A stretch of DNA of 64,000 nt from an uncultured Psychroflexus sp. GTDB taxonomy: Bacteria > Bacteroidota > Bacteroidia > Flavobacteriales > Flavobacteriaceae. A program made the translations under genes and the position numbers. The stretch covers positions 1 through 64,000 of the forward strand of contig CAJXVZ010000009.1 in assembly GCA_913062845.1 (NCBI GenBank). The letters run 5' to 3'. This document shows positions 26,397 to 36,446 of this stretch, piece by piece; the first letter of the stretch is position 1, and each line of letters opens with the position of its first letter. The notes beneath the pieces are model-generated. The model was not told where the DNA came from. It saw only the letters and a list, made by a program, of their open reading frames with translations, and made no database searches.

Positions 26397-27204
26397 CAAC
26401 TTAGTTTCTAAATTTTATTTTCAAACTTACTTATCAACATTATATAAATACATATTTCTTTTATTTAAAATTTTAAAAAATAAATGATTGTTATTATTGT
26501 CTGTTGAAATGTGCAATATCTTATTTAATGAAAATTTGCTTTTTTAATTATAAAGTCCGAATAGGTAATTATAAACATAATTGATAAAACTAAATAATCA
26601 CTGTATCAAACTTTTGGAATCAGATATGAACAATTGTTGATAATCCAGATTTTAATAAACTGTCAATTCTTTCTAAGAATTAACCTGTTAATAACTGTTG
26701 AATTTTAAGGGAAAAGTTTTTTTAAAAAATGAATAGATCGTTTTGGTTGAGTAAAATATTTTTCCTGATGTTAATATTTAAGAACTGACCAAATTTTTCT
26801 TTCATTTAGATTGAAGAATTAATTAACACTAATGTTAATAATTATATTGCACAAAATCAATGAGTTAAATATTTTAATTAACAATGGCTTAACTTGTAGT
26901 TAATATACAGAAAATCAGAGTTTTGGGTTTATACCTTTAAAAAAACAGGCTAGAGGAATTATTAAATGGTAAATTATTCAATAAAGTTTGAAACTTCAAA
27001 GGTCTTCAGCTTTTGATTTTAATAGACCTTTGAGGTTTTGATTACTATTCATTTGTTTACCACCAAAAAATAAAATGAACCAGACTAAAATCTGTTAAAG
27101 AAGAATACTTTTTTAATAAGTTGATGTTAAATAAGATTATAATTTGTGATTCAGTGCTACAATGCCTTTATTGTTAAATTGTATAAATATTAAATAAAAG
27201 ATTT
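26397..27204. other. Long AT-rich intergenic region
   Basis: About 800 bases without a credible protein gene. It contains the inverted repeat ATTAACA-ctaa-TGTTAAT (26822-26839), a 9-bp stem CAAAGGTCT/AGACCTTTG (26997-27005 with 27024-27032), and several related TTAACA/TGTTAA words. These may be operator sites for the downstream DUF4168 gene or part of an unannotated RNA. I see no tRNA, rRNA or recognised riboswitch. Confidence 0.4.
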
Positions 27205-27630
27205 ATGAAAAGGACAATCACATTATTATTCATTGCAATTACAAGTATTGGTTTTGCACAACAAAAAGTAACCGATGATGAACTGAACAAATTTGCAGAG
27301 GCCTTTCAACAAGTGAGAATGATCAATCAATCTTCTCAGCAGAAAATGATGAAAGCTGTAACTGATGAAGATTTAACAGTCGAAAGATTTAATCTGATCA
27401 ATCAGGCGGAACAAGACCCTAATAAGGAGATTGAAGCCTCAGCTGATGAGCTTGAGAAATATCAGGCGGCCATAGAAGCAGTAGAAAATATTCAGGAAAG
27501 TGTTCAGACGCAATTACAATCAAAAATTAAAGCTTCAGGATTAAGTCTGGAACGTTTTCAACAGATAGCAAATCAATTGAGAAATGACCAGGAGTTGCAA
27601 CAACGTTTATCCAGTTTGATGCAAGGTTAA
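27205..27630 (+). CDS. DUF4168 domain-containing exported protein
   Basis: The 141-residue protein has a signal peptide (ITSIGFAQQ) and an all-helical body with two similar halves: VTDDELNKFAEAFQQV and a later ELEKYQAAIEAVENIQ, then SLERFQQIANQLRND. This matches DUF4168, a family of periplasmic helical proteins of unknown role. It is preceded by the long AT-rich region and followed by an intrinsic terminator, so it is monocistronic. Confidence 0.85.
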   Translation: MKRTITLLFIAITSIGFAQQKVTDDELNKFAEAFQQVRMINQSSQQKMMKAVTDEDLTVERFNLINQAEQDPNKEIEASADELEKYQAAIEAVENIQESVQTQLQSKIKASGLSLERFQQIANQLRNDQELQQRLSSLMQG

Positions 27631-27651
27631 ATATATTTAATCTATTAAATT

Positions 27652-27682
27652 AAAAGGCCTGATTCTGATAGGTCTTTTTTTT
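27652..27682 (+). terminator. Intrinsic terminator after the DUF4168 gene
   Basis: A short GGCCT/AGGTC stem (one G-U pair) extended by A/T pairs is followed by eight T residues, 22 bases past the stop. Confidence 0.7.
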
Positions 27683-27714
27683 ACCTTAATTAAATTAGTA
27701 TCGTTAAAATATTC

Positions 27715-27745
27715 CCTTCCTTCTGATGGAGTTAGGAAGGCTTTT
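27715..27745 (+). terminator. Second hairpin with T-tract before rpiB
   Basis: CCTTCCT/AGGAAGG forms a 7-bp stem with a 12-base loop followed by ctttttaa. It may back up the previous terminator. It sits directly upstream of the rpiB -7 box (TATTTTTG, 27750-27757). Confidence 0.6.
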
Positions 27746-27774
27746 TAATTATTTTTGTAAAAAACAATTCAGTC

Positions 27775-28206
27775 ATGCAAATCTCCATTGGAAACGATCA
27801 CGCCGGAACCCTTTATAAAGAAAAAATTGTTGAATACTTAAAAATTAAGGGATGCAAAATTATTAATCACGGCACAGATTCTGAAGATTCTGTTGATTAT
27901 CCTGACTTTATACACCCAGTAGCAAAAGATGTTGAAGAAAAAAAATCAAATTTTGGTATTATCATCTGTGGCAGTGGTAATGGAGCTAATATGACGGCTA
28001 ACAAACACCAAGGCATCCGTTCTGCTTTATGCTGGAATAATGAAATCGTTGAACTCTCCAGACAGCATAATAATGCCAATATTTTAAGTATTCCTGCACG
28101 TTTTGTTTCTGTACAGCAGGCTTTAAAATTTGTTGATCTTTTTCTGGAAACCCCTTTTGAAGGTGGTCGCCATGAACGTCGTGTCAATAAGATTGCTTGC
28201 GCATAA
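27775..28206 (+). CDS. rpiB: Ribose-5-phosphate isomerase B
   Basis: The 143-residue protein matches RpiB/LacA-B. It starts with MQISIGNDHAG (Asp8/His9 for substrate), has the catalytic cysteine in IIICGSGNGANM (Cys65) and ends with the GGRHERRVNKI signature. It interconverts ribose-5-phosphate and ribulose-5-phosphate in the cytoplasm. A consensus -7 box lies 17 bases upstream. The metal transporter gene follows after 10 bases, so rpiB is first of a three-gene set. Confidence 0.95.
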   Translation: MQISIGNDHAGTLYKEKIVEYLKIKGCKIINHGTDSEDSVDYPDFIHPVAKDVEEKKSNFGIIICGSGNGANMTANKHQGIRSALCWNNEIVELSRQHNNANILSIPARFVSVQQALKFVDLFLETPFEGGRHERRVNKIACA

Positions 28207-28216
28207 GTTTTAAAAT

Positions 28217-29119
28217 GTGGAATTGCATCATCACCATAATCATAAGACTTCTTCCAATAAGCTCCTTTTTAGTATCCTTTTAAATATTGGTATTACCGTT
28301 TCTCAGATTATAGGTGGTTTTTGGAGTGGAAGCCTTGCTTTATTATCAGATGCATTACATAATTTTACAGATGTTGTTTCTTTAATTATCAGTTATATAG
28401 CATCTGTTTTCTCAAAAAAAAATGCTTCTCCCCAAAAAACATTTGGTTATAAACGTGCCGAAATTCTTGCTGCTTTTGTCAATGCTCTTAGCCTTGTAGT
28501 AATCTCTATAATTCTGATAAAAGAAGCAGTTGAGCGTTTTTTTTCACTCGAAGACATAAAATCAAATCTGGTCATTATCCTTTCTATTATTGCTATTGCA
28601 GGAAACGGCTTCAGTGTGTGGCTTTTAAAAAGTGATAGCACTAAAAATATGAATATGAAATCAGCATATTTACATTTATTTACGGATATGCTGGCATCTG
28701 TTGCGGTATTGATAGGTGGTCTGCTTATGAAATTTTATGCTTTGTTTTGGATAGACAGTTTATTAACATTGTTAATTGCTTTATATTTAATTGTGATGAG
28801 CTGGGATCTGCTTACAAAATCCTACCGTGTGCTTATGCTGTTTACACCTCACGATATTGACATAAATTCATTAGTAAAACAGGTTCACAATATAAAAGGT
28901 GTTTCAAAACTTCATCATATCCACGTCTGGCAGTTAAATGAAGATGAAGTTCATCTTGAAGCTCATTTAGCTTTTGAAGATGATATATGCTTATCAGATT
29001 TTGATACAATTTTAGAACAGATTGAGAATTTATTACAGGATAAATTTGATATTAATCATGTGACCATTCAACCGGAGTACAATAAAAAAGATTCAAAAGA
29101 TATCATCGTTCAGGATTAA
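28217..29119 (+). CDS. Cation diffusion facilitator (CzcD/ZitB-like metal exporter)
   Basis: The 300-residue protein starts at GTG, giving a histidine-rich N-terminus (ELHHHHNHK) that probably binds metal. Six membrane helices follow, with the metal-site motifs SLALLSDALHNFTD in helix 2 and HLFTDMLAS in helix 5, then a cytoplasmic ferredoxin-like domain (about 205-290, HHIHVWQL). These H/D patterns fit zinc or cadmium efflux. No ATG suits the family start, so GTG is chosen. Confidence 0.93.
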   Translation: MELHHHHNHKTSSNKLLFSILLNIGITVSQIIGGFWSGSLALLSDALHNFTDVVSLIISYIASVFSKKNASPQKTFGYKRAEILAAFVNALSLVVISIILIKEAVERFFSLEDIKSNLVIILSIIAIAGNGFSVWLLKSDSTKNMNMKSAYLHLFTDMLASVAVLIGGLLMKFYALFWIDSLLTLLIALYLIVMSWDLLTKSYRVLMLFTPHDIDINSLVKQVHNIKGVSKLHHIHVWQLNEDEVHLEAHLAFEDDICLSDFDTILEQIENLLQDKFDINHVTIQPEYNKKDSKDIIVQD

Positions 29120-29124
29120 ATAAA

Positions 29125-29565
29125 ATGGAATTTCAACATCACTTATTTTCAGAATTAAATATCCAACAGCTTTATGATATCTTACAATTAAGGTCTGAGG
29201 TTTTTGTCGTAGAACAGAATTGTGTTTATCAAGACATCGACGGACACGACCAGGAGGCAATCCATATTTTATCCTACGACCATGACACTTTAGTGGCTTA
29301 TGCCAGGATATTACCTTCAGGCAGTTATTTTAAACAAATAAGTATAGGCAGAATTATTGTCAAGGAGAGCCATCGGGGAATACAGTTAGGCCACAAATTA
29401 ATGGAATTTTGCCTAAGTTTTATTTTTGAAAATTCAGGGCAACAGACCATTAAAATTTCTGCTCAGGAACACTTAAAATCTTTTTATGAACAACACGGAT
29501 TCATTCAGTCCGGTAAAGGTTATTTAGAAGACGGGATACCTCATATTGCTATGTTGCGATCTTAA
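29125..29565 (+). CDS. GNAT-family N-acetyltransferase, ElaA type
   Basis: The 146-residue protein shows the ElaA pattern: LYDILQLRSEVFVVEQNC near the N-terminus, ARILPSG in the core strand, and the acetyl-CoA-binding IGRIIVKESHRGIQLGHKLM. Substrate is unknown. It begins 5 bases after the exporter stop and ends before a 120-base gap. Confidence 0.88.
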   Translation: MEFQHHLFSELNIQQLYDILQLRSEVFVVEQNCVYQDIDGHDQEAIHILSYDHDTLVAYARILPSGSYFKQISIGRIIVKESHRGIQLGHKLMEFCLSFIFENSGQQTIKISAQEHLKSFYEQHGFIQSGKGYLEDGIPHIAMLRS

Positions 29566-29687
29566 TTGGATAGCGTTTCTATTCTAATCCATGCTTTAGC
29601 TTCAGTTTCAAAAAGGTTAAACTTCGTATTATGAAATACGATCTTATTAAATTTGTAGTACTTTAGATATTTAATGATGAGGTTTTT

Positions 29688-32600
29688 ATGCAGAATTATA
29701 AATTAATAGAAAAAAATATAAATAATTATATCAAAAAATTCTACTGGAATGAATTGATCAAAGGTAGTATTTTATTCCTGACGGTAATTCTGATATATTT
29801 CATAGTGACGACAGTCCTGGAATATTTTTTCTGGTTGAGTACTTTAGGAAGAGCAATTTTATTCTGGAGTCTTATCGCTCTTAGTTTAGTATTATTTATA
29901 AAATTTATCGTTTTACCTATCGGAAAATTATTGAAGTTTTTTAAAGGTATAGATCACAAATTTGCTTCTGAACAAATTGGAAATCACTTTCCTGAGGTTA
30001 ATGATAAACTTTTAAATCTTTTACAACTCAAAGAACAAGGAGGAAATGATGAGTTAATTTTAGCCGGTATTGAACAAAAATCTAAAGAGCTTAAACCTAT
30101 ACCATTTCAAACTGCAATAAATTTTAAAAGTAGTGTAAAATATGCAAAATATGCTGTCATACCTATCACAATTATCATAGCTGTAATCGTATTTGGTAGA
30201 GTTGATATTTTTGCAGATTCGTATTCTAGAGTTGTAAATTATAAAACAGAATTTGAGCCACCTGCACCTTTTTACTTCCAACTGGAAAACGGTTCTTTAA
30301 AATTAAATGAAGGCGAGAATTTAAACATAATTATATCTACAAGTGGAGACCTAAAACCGGAAACAGCCAAAATTCATTATAATGATAAAAGCTTTTATCT
30401 GAAGCCATTAAGCAATGGAAATTTCACTTATACCTTTGAAAATGTTACAGAAAATTTTGACTTTTACTTTTCCTCCAATGAAGTTCTTTCACGACCTTAT
30501 CAAGTAGAAATTGTAAAAACGCCGAAAATTTTAAATTTCAGAATGGAGCTGAAATATCCCGATTATACCAAATTAAAAGATCAGACCATTACAGGTCAGG
30601 GTAGCGCAAGTATTCCCGAAGGTACTCAGATCAATTGGGTATTGAACACACAATCTACAGATGAAGTTAAGTTTATATCAAACAATAAAGATTATTCTTT
30701 TTTGAAAAATGAAGATAACTTCACCTTAAATAAGCAAATCACTGAAAATACCGATTACGATATTTCCACATCCAATGAAAATCTTGAAAATTATGAAACC
30801 TTGTCTTACCAGATCAAAGTAAGGAAGGATCAATTCCCTAAAATTAAGGTAGAACAGAAACAAGATTCAACAAGAACAGATCTGACTCACTATAGAATTA
30901 ATGTGACTGATGATTATGGCTTAAGAAGTTTGAAGATCATTTACTACGAAAAAGATAATCCGGAAAATAAATTTGATGAAAATCTCTCTTTAAATAAAGA
31001 TGTTTTTCATCAGGCCTTTTACAGTTTTCCTAATGAAAAATTGAACTTAAAAGATGGCAAAACCTATGAATATTATTTCCAGGTTTCTGATAATGACGCT
31101 ATAAATGGAAGTAAATACAGCCAGTCTCAGGTTTTTGGTTACAGAGAAAAAACTGAATCTGAAATTCAGGATGAATTACTAAGTAAGCAGAATCAAAGTA
31201 TAGATAGTCTTAATGTTGGTCTTGAAAATCTAAAATCACAGGAGAAGGAGCTCAAAGAACTGGAAAAACTTCAGAAGGAAAAGAAGAACTTTAATTATTC
31301 TGATAAGCAGAAAATGGCCAACTTCATCAAACGCCAGAAACAACAGCGTGAAATGATGAAAGACTATATGAAGTCACTTAAAGAATCTCTTTCGGAGTTT
31401 CAACCTGAAGAAAAAACACCAGAGAAAGAGGCCCTAAAAAAGCGTTTAGAAAACAATGAAAAAATGCTTCAGAAGAATGAAGAGCTCTTAAAGGAACTCG
31501 AAAAATACCAGAATAAGTTAGAAGACGAGAAGCTAAAAGAAAAGCTTGATAAGTTTTCTAAGTCTTCAAAGCAACAGGAAAAAAGTCTGGAACAACTGCT
31601 GGAATTAACCAAACGTTATTACGTTGAACAAAAAGCACAAAAAATAGCTCAGGAGTTAAATGAAATTGCAGAGAAGCAGGAAGACCTAAGCGAACAAAGT
31701 TTTGAGAAAGAAAGTAAATCTCAGGATTCGTTAAATAAGGCTTTTGACCAACTGCAGGAAGACCTCAATAAACTAGAGAAAGAGAATGAAAAGTTAAAAG
31801 AGCCTAAGCAGATTGAAAGGGATGAGTTAGCAGAAAAGCAGGCAGACCAGGCACAGGATGAGGCACAAGAAAATTTGGAAAAAAGCGAAAATAATAATGC
31901 TACAAAGGACCAAAAGAAAAGCCAGCAGCAAAAGGCCAATAAGCAACAGCAAAAGGCATCACAACAAATGAAAAAGATGTCAAAAAGCATGTCTTCTTCA
32001 ATGATGTCTATGAGTGCACAACAGCAGGCCGAGGATGCAGAAATGTTAAGACAGATTCTGGATAATTTAATTACGTTTTCAAAAGAACAGGAGAAGCTAA
32101 TGGATGAATTTAAATCCCTCAACTCATCCAATCCAAATTTTGCCAGGAAACTGAGACGTCAGGGTCAATTAAGGGAGAACTTCGAACACGTAGATGACAG
32201 TCTCTTTGCTCTTGCCTTAAGAAATCCTATAGTTTCTGAGAGTATATTGACAAAACTCGTTGATATTCAATATGATATAGATAAATCTATCGAAAGACTG
32301 GCAGAAACACAAATAAGATTGGGTACGACAAGCCAGCAGTATGTAATGTCCAATGCCAATGAACTGTCAAATATGCTTGACAGTTCATTGGATCAGATGC
32401 AAATGCAGATGAGCGGTTCCGGTCAGGGTCAGTCTTCCGGAAAAGGTCAAGGTGAGTCTCAGGGAAGTGGCTTTCAATTATCCGATATTATAAAATCCCA
32501 TGAAGACTTACAGAAGCAAATGCAAGGACAAGGTAAAAAACCAGGTGAAAGCTCAGGGCAGAGTAATAATGGTAAAAAGTCTGAAGGTCAAGGGAGCCAG

Positions 32601-33140
32601 GATGGAAAGGGTAATAATGGTGAACAGGGAGAAAATAGCAACGAAGGTAAGAATGGATCTGGTGATAATGGCTCAAAATCCGGCAGCAAGGGAGATGGCG
32701 GAAAAGAGAGAGGGTTATCAAATGACATGAGTGGTGAGATTTTTGAAATTTACAAAAAACAGCAGGACCTGAGAGATCAGCTCGAAGATAGAATTCAGAA
32801 ACTCGGCTTAGAAAAAGACGCCAGAAATCTTGAAAGAAGTTTAGACCAGCTGGAGGAGGATTTACTTATGCAGGGTTTTTCTTCGGATGTTCTAAAGCAA
32901 ATGGATAACATCAAACATCAATTGCTAAAGCTTGAAAAAGCTGCTCAGAAGCAAGGACAGGACACAAAAAGAGAAGCAACAACAAATTTTAAAGATTACC
33001 GGAATAATACAGTGTCAAAAGAAAAGGAGGCGACAAAAGAATATTTTGAAAGTTTTGAAATATTAAACAGACAACAATTACCTTTGCAATTCAAATATAA
33101 AGAATTGATCAAACGGTACTTTAATGAAAACACAGATTAA
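29688..33140 (+). CDS. DUF4175 family large membrane protein
   Basis: The protein has 1150 residues. Three N-terminal membrane helices (about 23-47, 52-75, 152-172) precede a beta-rich region (about 190-490), a very long coiled-coil rich in Lys, Glu and Gln (about 500-800), a Met/Ser-rich patch (about 760-785), and a Gly/Ser/Gln-rich linker (about 900-1010) before a final coiled-coil. This matches DUF4175, known only in Bacteroidota and without a proven role; an envelope scaffold is a reasonable guess. A -7 box TAAATTTG (29648-29655) lies 32 bases upstream. It overlaps ybeY by 17 bases, suggesting coupling. Confidence 0.88.
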   Translation: MQNYKLIEKNINNYIKKFYWNELIKGSILFLTVILIYFIVTTVLEYFFWLSTLGRAILFWSLIALSLVLFIKFIVLPIGKLLKFFKGIDHKFASEQIGNHFPEVNDKLLNLLQLKEQGGNDELILAGIEQKSKELKPIPFQTAINFKSSVKYAKYAVIPITIIIAVIVFGRVDIFADSYSRVVNYKTEFEPPAPFYFQLENGSLKLNEGENLNIIISTSGDLKPETAKIHYNDKSFYLKPLSNGNFTYTFENVTENFDFYFSSNEVLSRPYQVEIVKTPKILNFRMELKYPDYTKLKDQTITGQGSASIPEGTQINWVLNTQSTDEVKFISNNKDYSFLKNEDNFTLNKQITENTDYDISTSNENLENYETLSYQIKVRKDQFPKIKVEQKQDSTRTDLTHYRINVTDDYGLRSLKIIYYEKDNPENKFDENLSLNKDVFHQAFYSFPNEKLNLKDGKTYEYYFQVSDNDAINGSKYSQSQVFGYREKTESEIQDELLSKQNQSIDSLNVGLENLKSQEKELKELEKLQKEKKNFNYSDKQKMANFIKRQKQQREMMKDYMKSLKESLSEFQPEEKTPEKEALKKRLENNEKMLQKNEELLKELEKYQNKLEDEKLKEKLDKFSKSSKQQEKSLEQLLELTKRYYVEQKAQKIAQELNEIAEKQEDLSEQSFEKESKSQDSLNKAFDQLQEDLNKLEKENEKLKEPKQIERDELAEKQADQAQDEAQENLEKSENNNATKDQKKSQQQKANKQQQKASQQMKKMSKSMSSSMMSMSAQQQAEDAEMLRQILDNLITFSKEQEKLMDEFKSLNSSNPNFARKLRRQGQLRENFEHVDDSLFALALRNPIVSESILTKLVDIQYDIDKSIERLAETQIRLGTTSQQYVMSNANELSNMLDSSLDQMQMQMSGSGQGQSSGKGQGESQGSGFQLSDIIKSHEDLQKQMQGQGKKPGESSGQSNNGKKSEGQGSQDGKGNNGEQGENSNEGKNGSGDNGSKSGSKGDGGKERGLSNDMSGEIFEIYKKQQDLRDQLEDRIQKLGLEKDARNLERSLDQLEEDLLMQGFSSDVLKQMDNIKHQLLKLEKAAQKQGQDTKREATTNFKDYRNNTVSKEKEATKEYFESFEILNRQQLPLQFKYKELIKRYFNENTD

Positions 33141-33573
33141 TTTTTATACGAGAAATCTTTACGATCTTCAGGATATTGATAGGTTGAAAATCTGGATAGA
33201 AAATGTTATAGAGCGTAAAGGCTTTAAATACTCAGAAATTAATTATACCTTTTATACAGACGAAGAGCTATGGGATCTGAACAAAAAGTATCTAGATCAC
33301 AATTATTACACAGACATTCTCACTTTTGATAACACCATCAATAAAACAATTTCTGCAGACATTGCTATCAGTATAGATAGAGTTAAAGATAATGCTGTTA
33401 ATGCAACAAAGGAGATAGGTGAAGAATTAAGGCGAGTAATGATACATGGTATACTGCATTGTATAGGTATGGAGGATATTACAGAGACTGATAGAAGGAT
33501 TATGCGAAAGGAAGAAGATATAATGTTGGATTTGTTCCACGTGGAACATGTTAAAAATGGAGAAGATGTTTAA
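33124..33573 (+). CDS. ybeY: Endoribonuclease YbeY (16S rRNA maturation)
   Basis: The 149-residue protein has the UPF0054 core, with [12 protein letters not shown] and [11 protein letters not shown]. The zinc site of characterised YbeY is H-x3-H-x5-H; here the first two His are present but the third position is occupied by Asp, a change I believe recurs in Bacteroidota. YbeY processes the 3' end of 16S rRNA and supports ribosome quality control. A perfect parS-like palindrome lies in its last codons (LFHVEH). The gene overlaps mnmG by 8 bases. Confidence 0.9.
   Translation: MKTQINFYTRNLYDLQDIDRLKIWIENVIERKGFKYSEINYTFYTDEELWDLNKKYLDHNYYTDILTFDNTINKTISADIAISIDRVKDNAVNATKEIGEELRRVMIHGILHCIGMEDITETDRRIMRKEEDIMLDLFHVEHVKNGEDV
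33533..33548. promoter_or_regulatory. parS-like palindrome, copy 1
   Basis: TGTTCCACGTGGAACA is a perfect 16-bp palindrome and differs from the widespread ParB-binding consensus TGTTTCACGTGAAACA at two symmetrical positions. It lies in the 3' coding end of ybeY and touches the first possible ATG of mnmG. Near-identical copy at 35436-35451. Confidence 0.75.
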
Positions 33574-35437
33574 GAAAGAATATGATGTTATAGTTGTTGG
33601 AGCCGGGCATGCCGGAAGTGAAGCTGCTGCTGCTGCTGCTAATATGGGTTGTTCCACTTTATTGGTAACCATGAATTTGCAAAATATTGCCCAGATGTCA
33701 TGCAATCCGGCCATGGGTGGTATTGCTAAGGGACAAATTATACGAGAAATTGATGCACTTGGCGGTTACAGCGGAATAGTATCTGATGAAACAGCCATAC
33801 AATTCAAAATGCTCAACAGATCAAAAGGACCGGCGATGTGGAGTCCGAGGGTACAATCAGACAGAATGCTTTTTTCTTTGCGCTGGAGAGAACTTTTAGA
33901 AGAAACACCACATTTGGATTTCTATCAGGAAATGGTTTCTGGATTAATAATTGATGGTGACAAGATATCCGGTGTAAAAACCAGTCTTGGATTAGAGATT
34001 AAAGCAAAAACGGTAGTACTCACTAATGGAACTTTTCTTAATGGTTTAATACATATTGGTGAGAAAAACTTTGGTGGAGGTCGTGCAGGTGAAAGAGCCT
34101 CTACAGGAATTACGGCAGATTTAATCAACCTTGGATTTCAAGCAGGCAGAATGAAAACAGGGACACCACCAAGAGTTGATGGCAGAAGTCTTGATTTTTC
34201 AAAAATGACAGAGCAACCCGGAGACGATAAGATTGGACAATTTTCATACTTAAAGAACATAAATAAAATAACGAAACAGCGGTCCTGTTATATGACCTAT
34301 ACATCTCCCGAAGTTCATGATTTACTTAGAGAAGGATTTGATCGGTCGCCCATGTTTAATGGAAGAATACAAAGTAACGGTCCAAGGTATTGTCCGAGTA
34401 TAGAAGATAAGATAGACCGTTTTGCAGACAAAGACAGGCACCAGATGTTTATTGAGCCAGAAGGCTGGAAAACCATTGAATATTACGTAAACGGTTTTTC
34501 AACCTCTCTACCTGAGGATGTACAGTTTCGAGCTTTGCGTTCAGTGAAAGGATTTGAAAATGTCAAATTTTTTAGACCGGGTTATGCTATTGAATACGAC
34601 TACTTCCCTCCTACTCAATTGATGCATACGCTTGAAACAAAATTGGTTTCCGGATTATATTTTGCTGGCCAAATAAACGGTACAACCGGATACGAAGAAG
34701 CAGGTTCTCAAGGCCTGATGGCAGGTATAAATGCGGCGTTAAAAGTCAAATCTCAGGAGCCCTTTATCCTAAAAAGAGATGAAGCCTATATAGGGGTTCT
34801 TATTGATGACCTTATCACAAAAGGCACAAAAGAGCCTTATCGTATGTTTACATCACGTGCAGAATACAGAACATTATTAAGGCAGGATAATGCAGATATA
34901 AGACTTACAGAACGATCTTACCGAATAGGTCTGGCTTCTGAAGAACGTATGCAATTGGTAGATCAAAAGATAAAAAAGACAGAAAGCTTTGTGGAATTTT
35001 TTAAACAGACTAGTGTCACAACTTCCGAAATTAATCCAATTTTAAAAGCAAATAATTCAAAGCCGGTTGACCAACAAGGTAAATTATTTAAAATTTTTGC
35101 CAGACCAAATATTAATCTGGAAGATCTTAAAGCTATTGATAAAGTATCAAAATTTATTAATGACAATGATCTTGATCAGGAAGTTCAGGAGCAAACAGAA
35201 ATACAGGTTAAATATTCTGGTTATATCCAAAAAGAAAAGGCGAATGCAGACAAATTAAATAGATTGGAAAATGTGAAAATCCCAAGAAATTTTGATTATT
35301 CACAATTGAAATCTATGTCTTATGAAGCCAGAGAAAAGCTAACAAAAATTCAACCACAAACACTATCGCAGGCGTCAAGAGTAAGTGGCGTAAATCCAAG
35401 TGATATTTCGGTACTGTTGGTTCATTTAGGCAGATAG
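33566..35437 (+). CDS. mnmG: tRNA uridine-5-carboxymethylaminomethyl modification enzyme MnmG (GidA)
   Basis: I start at [19 protein letters not shown], which gives 623 residues, the usual length; two ATGs lie up to six codons upstream. The FAD-binding [10 protein letters not shown] at the N-terminus, the [12 protein letters not shown] motif, [11 protein letters not shown], and the C-terminal helical domain that binds MnmE ([25 protein letters not shown]) are all present. With MnmE it modifies the wobble uridine of several tRNAs. It overlaps ybeY by 8 bases and is flanked by two parS-like sites. Confidence 0.97.
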   Translation: MFKKEYDVIVVGAGHAGSEAAAAAANMGCSTLLVTMNLQNIAQMSCNPAMGGIAKGQIIREIDALGGYSGIVSDETAIQFKMLNRSKGPAMWSPRVQSDRMLFSLRWRELLEETPHLDFYQEMVSGLIIDGDKISGVKTSLGLEIKAKTVVLTNGTFLNGLIHIGEKNFGGGRAGERASTGITADLINLGFQAGRMKTGTPPRVDGRSLDFSKMTEQPGDDKIGQFSYLKNINKITKQRSCYMTYTSPEVHDLLREGFDRSPMFNGRIQSNGPRYCPSIEDKIDRFADKDRHQMFIEPEGWKTIEYYVNGFSTSLPEDVQFRALRSVKGFENVKFFRPGYAIEYDYFPPTQLMHTLETKLVSGLYFAGQINGTTGYEEAGSQGLMAGINAALKVKSQEPFILKRDEAYIGVLIDDLITKGTKEPYRMFTSRAEYRTLLRQDNADIRLTERSYRIGLASEERMQLVDQKIKKTESFVEFFKQTSVTTSEINPILKANNSKPVDQQGKLFKIFARPNINLEDLKAIDKVSKFINDNDLDQEVQEQTEIQVKYSGYIQKEKANADKLNRLENVKIPRNFDYSQLKSMSYEAREKLTKIQPQTLSQASRVSGVNPSDISVLLVHLGR

Positions 35438-35451
35438 TTCCACGTGGAACA
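35436..35451. promoter_or_regulatory. parS-like palindrome, copy 2
   Basis: The central 14 bases GTTCCACGTGGAAC are identical to copy 1; the outermost base differs. It overlaps the mnmG stop codon and precedes the methyltransferase gene. Confidence 0.7.
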
Positions 35452-35457
35452 TTCCTT

Positions 35458-36282
35458 ATGAAAATTAAAGATCATTTTTTAAGTCAGGAAACTTTTGAAA
35501 TCAAAGCTTCGAAATATGAAGGTATTCTGAAGACAGCACCTATGCCCTCACCTGAGGATTTGACTCGCTACTACGATTCCAATGCTTATATCTCACATCA
35601 GACTAAGGTCAGCTCATTAAAGGATTTCATTTATCAAAGCGTAAAATCTCACATGCTTGAACGTAAAAAGAAGTGGATCCATAAGTATAAAGATCATGGA
35701 AAAATTCTGGATATTGGCGCAGGTACAGGTGATTTTCTTAATGGATTTGATAATGAGAAATGGGAAAAATTTGCTTTGGAACCTTCGACTAAACTTCATA
35801 AAGTTTTGATCCAAAAAGGAATTACCTTAGTTGAAAAACTAAGCGAATTTGACAATGATTCATTTGATGTTATTACACTCTGGCATAGTTTAGAACATAT
35901 ACCTGATATAGAAGATACCCTTTCTAATTTAAAACGCATCATAAAAAATGAGGGAACGATTTTCATTGCTGTGCCAAATCATAAAAGCTATGATGCCAGA
36001 TATTACAAGAACTTCTGGGCAGCATGGGATGTGCCCAGACATCTTTGGCATTTTTCTAGAAATGGTTTAAAAGATTTTATTCAAAAATATGCCTTTCATT
36101 GTCTCGAAGAAAAGGGATTGGTTTTTGACGCCTTCTATGTGTCATTACTCTCAGAAAAATACAAGCCAAACGGCTTTTTACCGAGAGGCATTTATACAGG
36201 TTTCATCTCAAACCTAAAAGCAAAGCGAACTAAAGAGTTTTCCTCTGTTTTATACGTTTTAAAAGCAGATATAACTAATTAG
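35458..36282 (+). CDS. Class I SAM-dependent methyltransferase
   Basis: The 274-residue protein contains the Methyltransf_11/23-type motif I KILDIGAGTGDFL (about 83-95), the acidic end of strand 2 (FALEPS), and DVITLWHSLEHIPD (motif around strand 4). A rather aromatic segment (RYYKNFWAAWDVPRHLWHFS) follows, as in methyltransferases associated with surface polysaccharide or quinone-like substrates. The substrate is not deducible. It starts 20 bases after mnmG. Confidence 0.85.
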   Translation: MKIKDHFLSQETFEIKASKYEGILKTAPMPSPEDLTRYYDSNAYISHQTKVSSLKDFIYQSVKSHMLERKKKWIHKYKDHGKILDIGAGTGDFLNGFDNEKWEKFALEPSTKLHKVLIQKGITLVEKLSEFDNDSFDVITLWHSLEHIPDIEDTLSNLKRIIKNEGTIFIAVPNHKSYDARYYKNFWAAWDVPRHLWHFSRNGLKDFIQKYAFHCLEEKGLVFDAFYVSLLSEKYKPNGFLPRGIYTGFISNLKAKRTKEFSSVLYVLKADITN

Positions 36283-36446
36283 ATAAATAGGCTTTAGATT
36301 GTTTTTTAAATCGCTTAGAACGCTTTAAAATTAATTAAAAATAATAGAATTTGCATATTTATTATTTTTATTCTATAGCAAATATTTATAGTAACAATTT
36401 TAGGTCTTTTTCTATATCTTACTTACTTTAGCAAAAAAAATTTATC

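Noticed and set aside
31721-32131. Long antisense frame opposite the DUF4175 coiled-coil
   Set aside because: The Ser/Phe/Cys-rich translation is the shadow of Lys/Glu/Gln-rich coding on the other strand.
32400-32700. Short tandem-like repeats resembling a CRISPR or VNTR
   Set aside because: They encode a Gly/Ser/Gln-rich linker within the DUF4175 protein and have no regular repeat-spacer unit.
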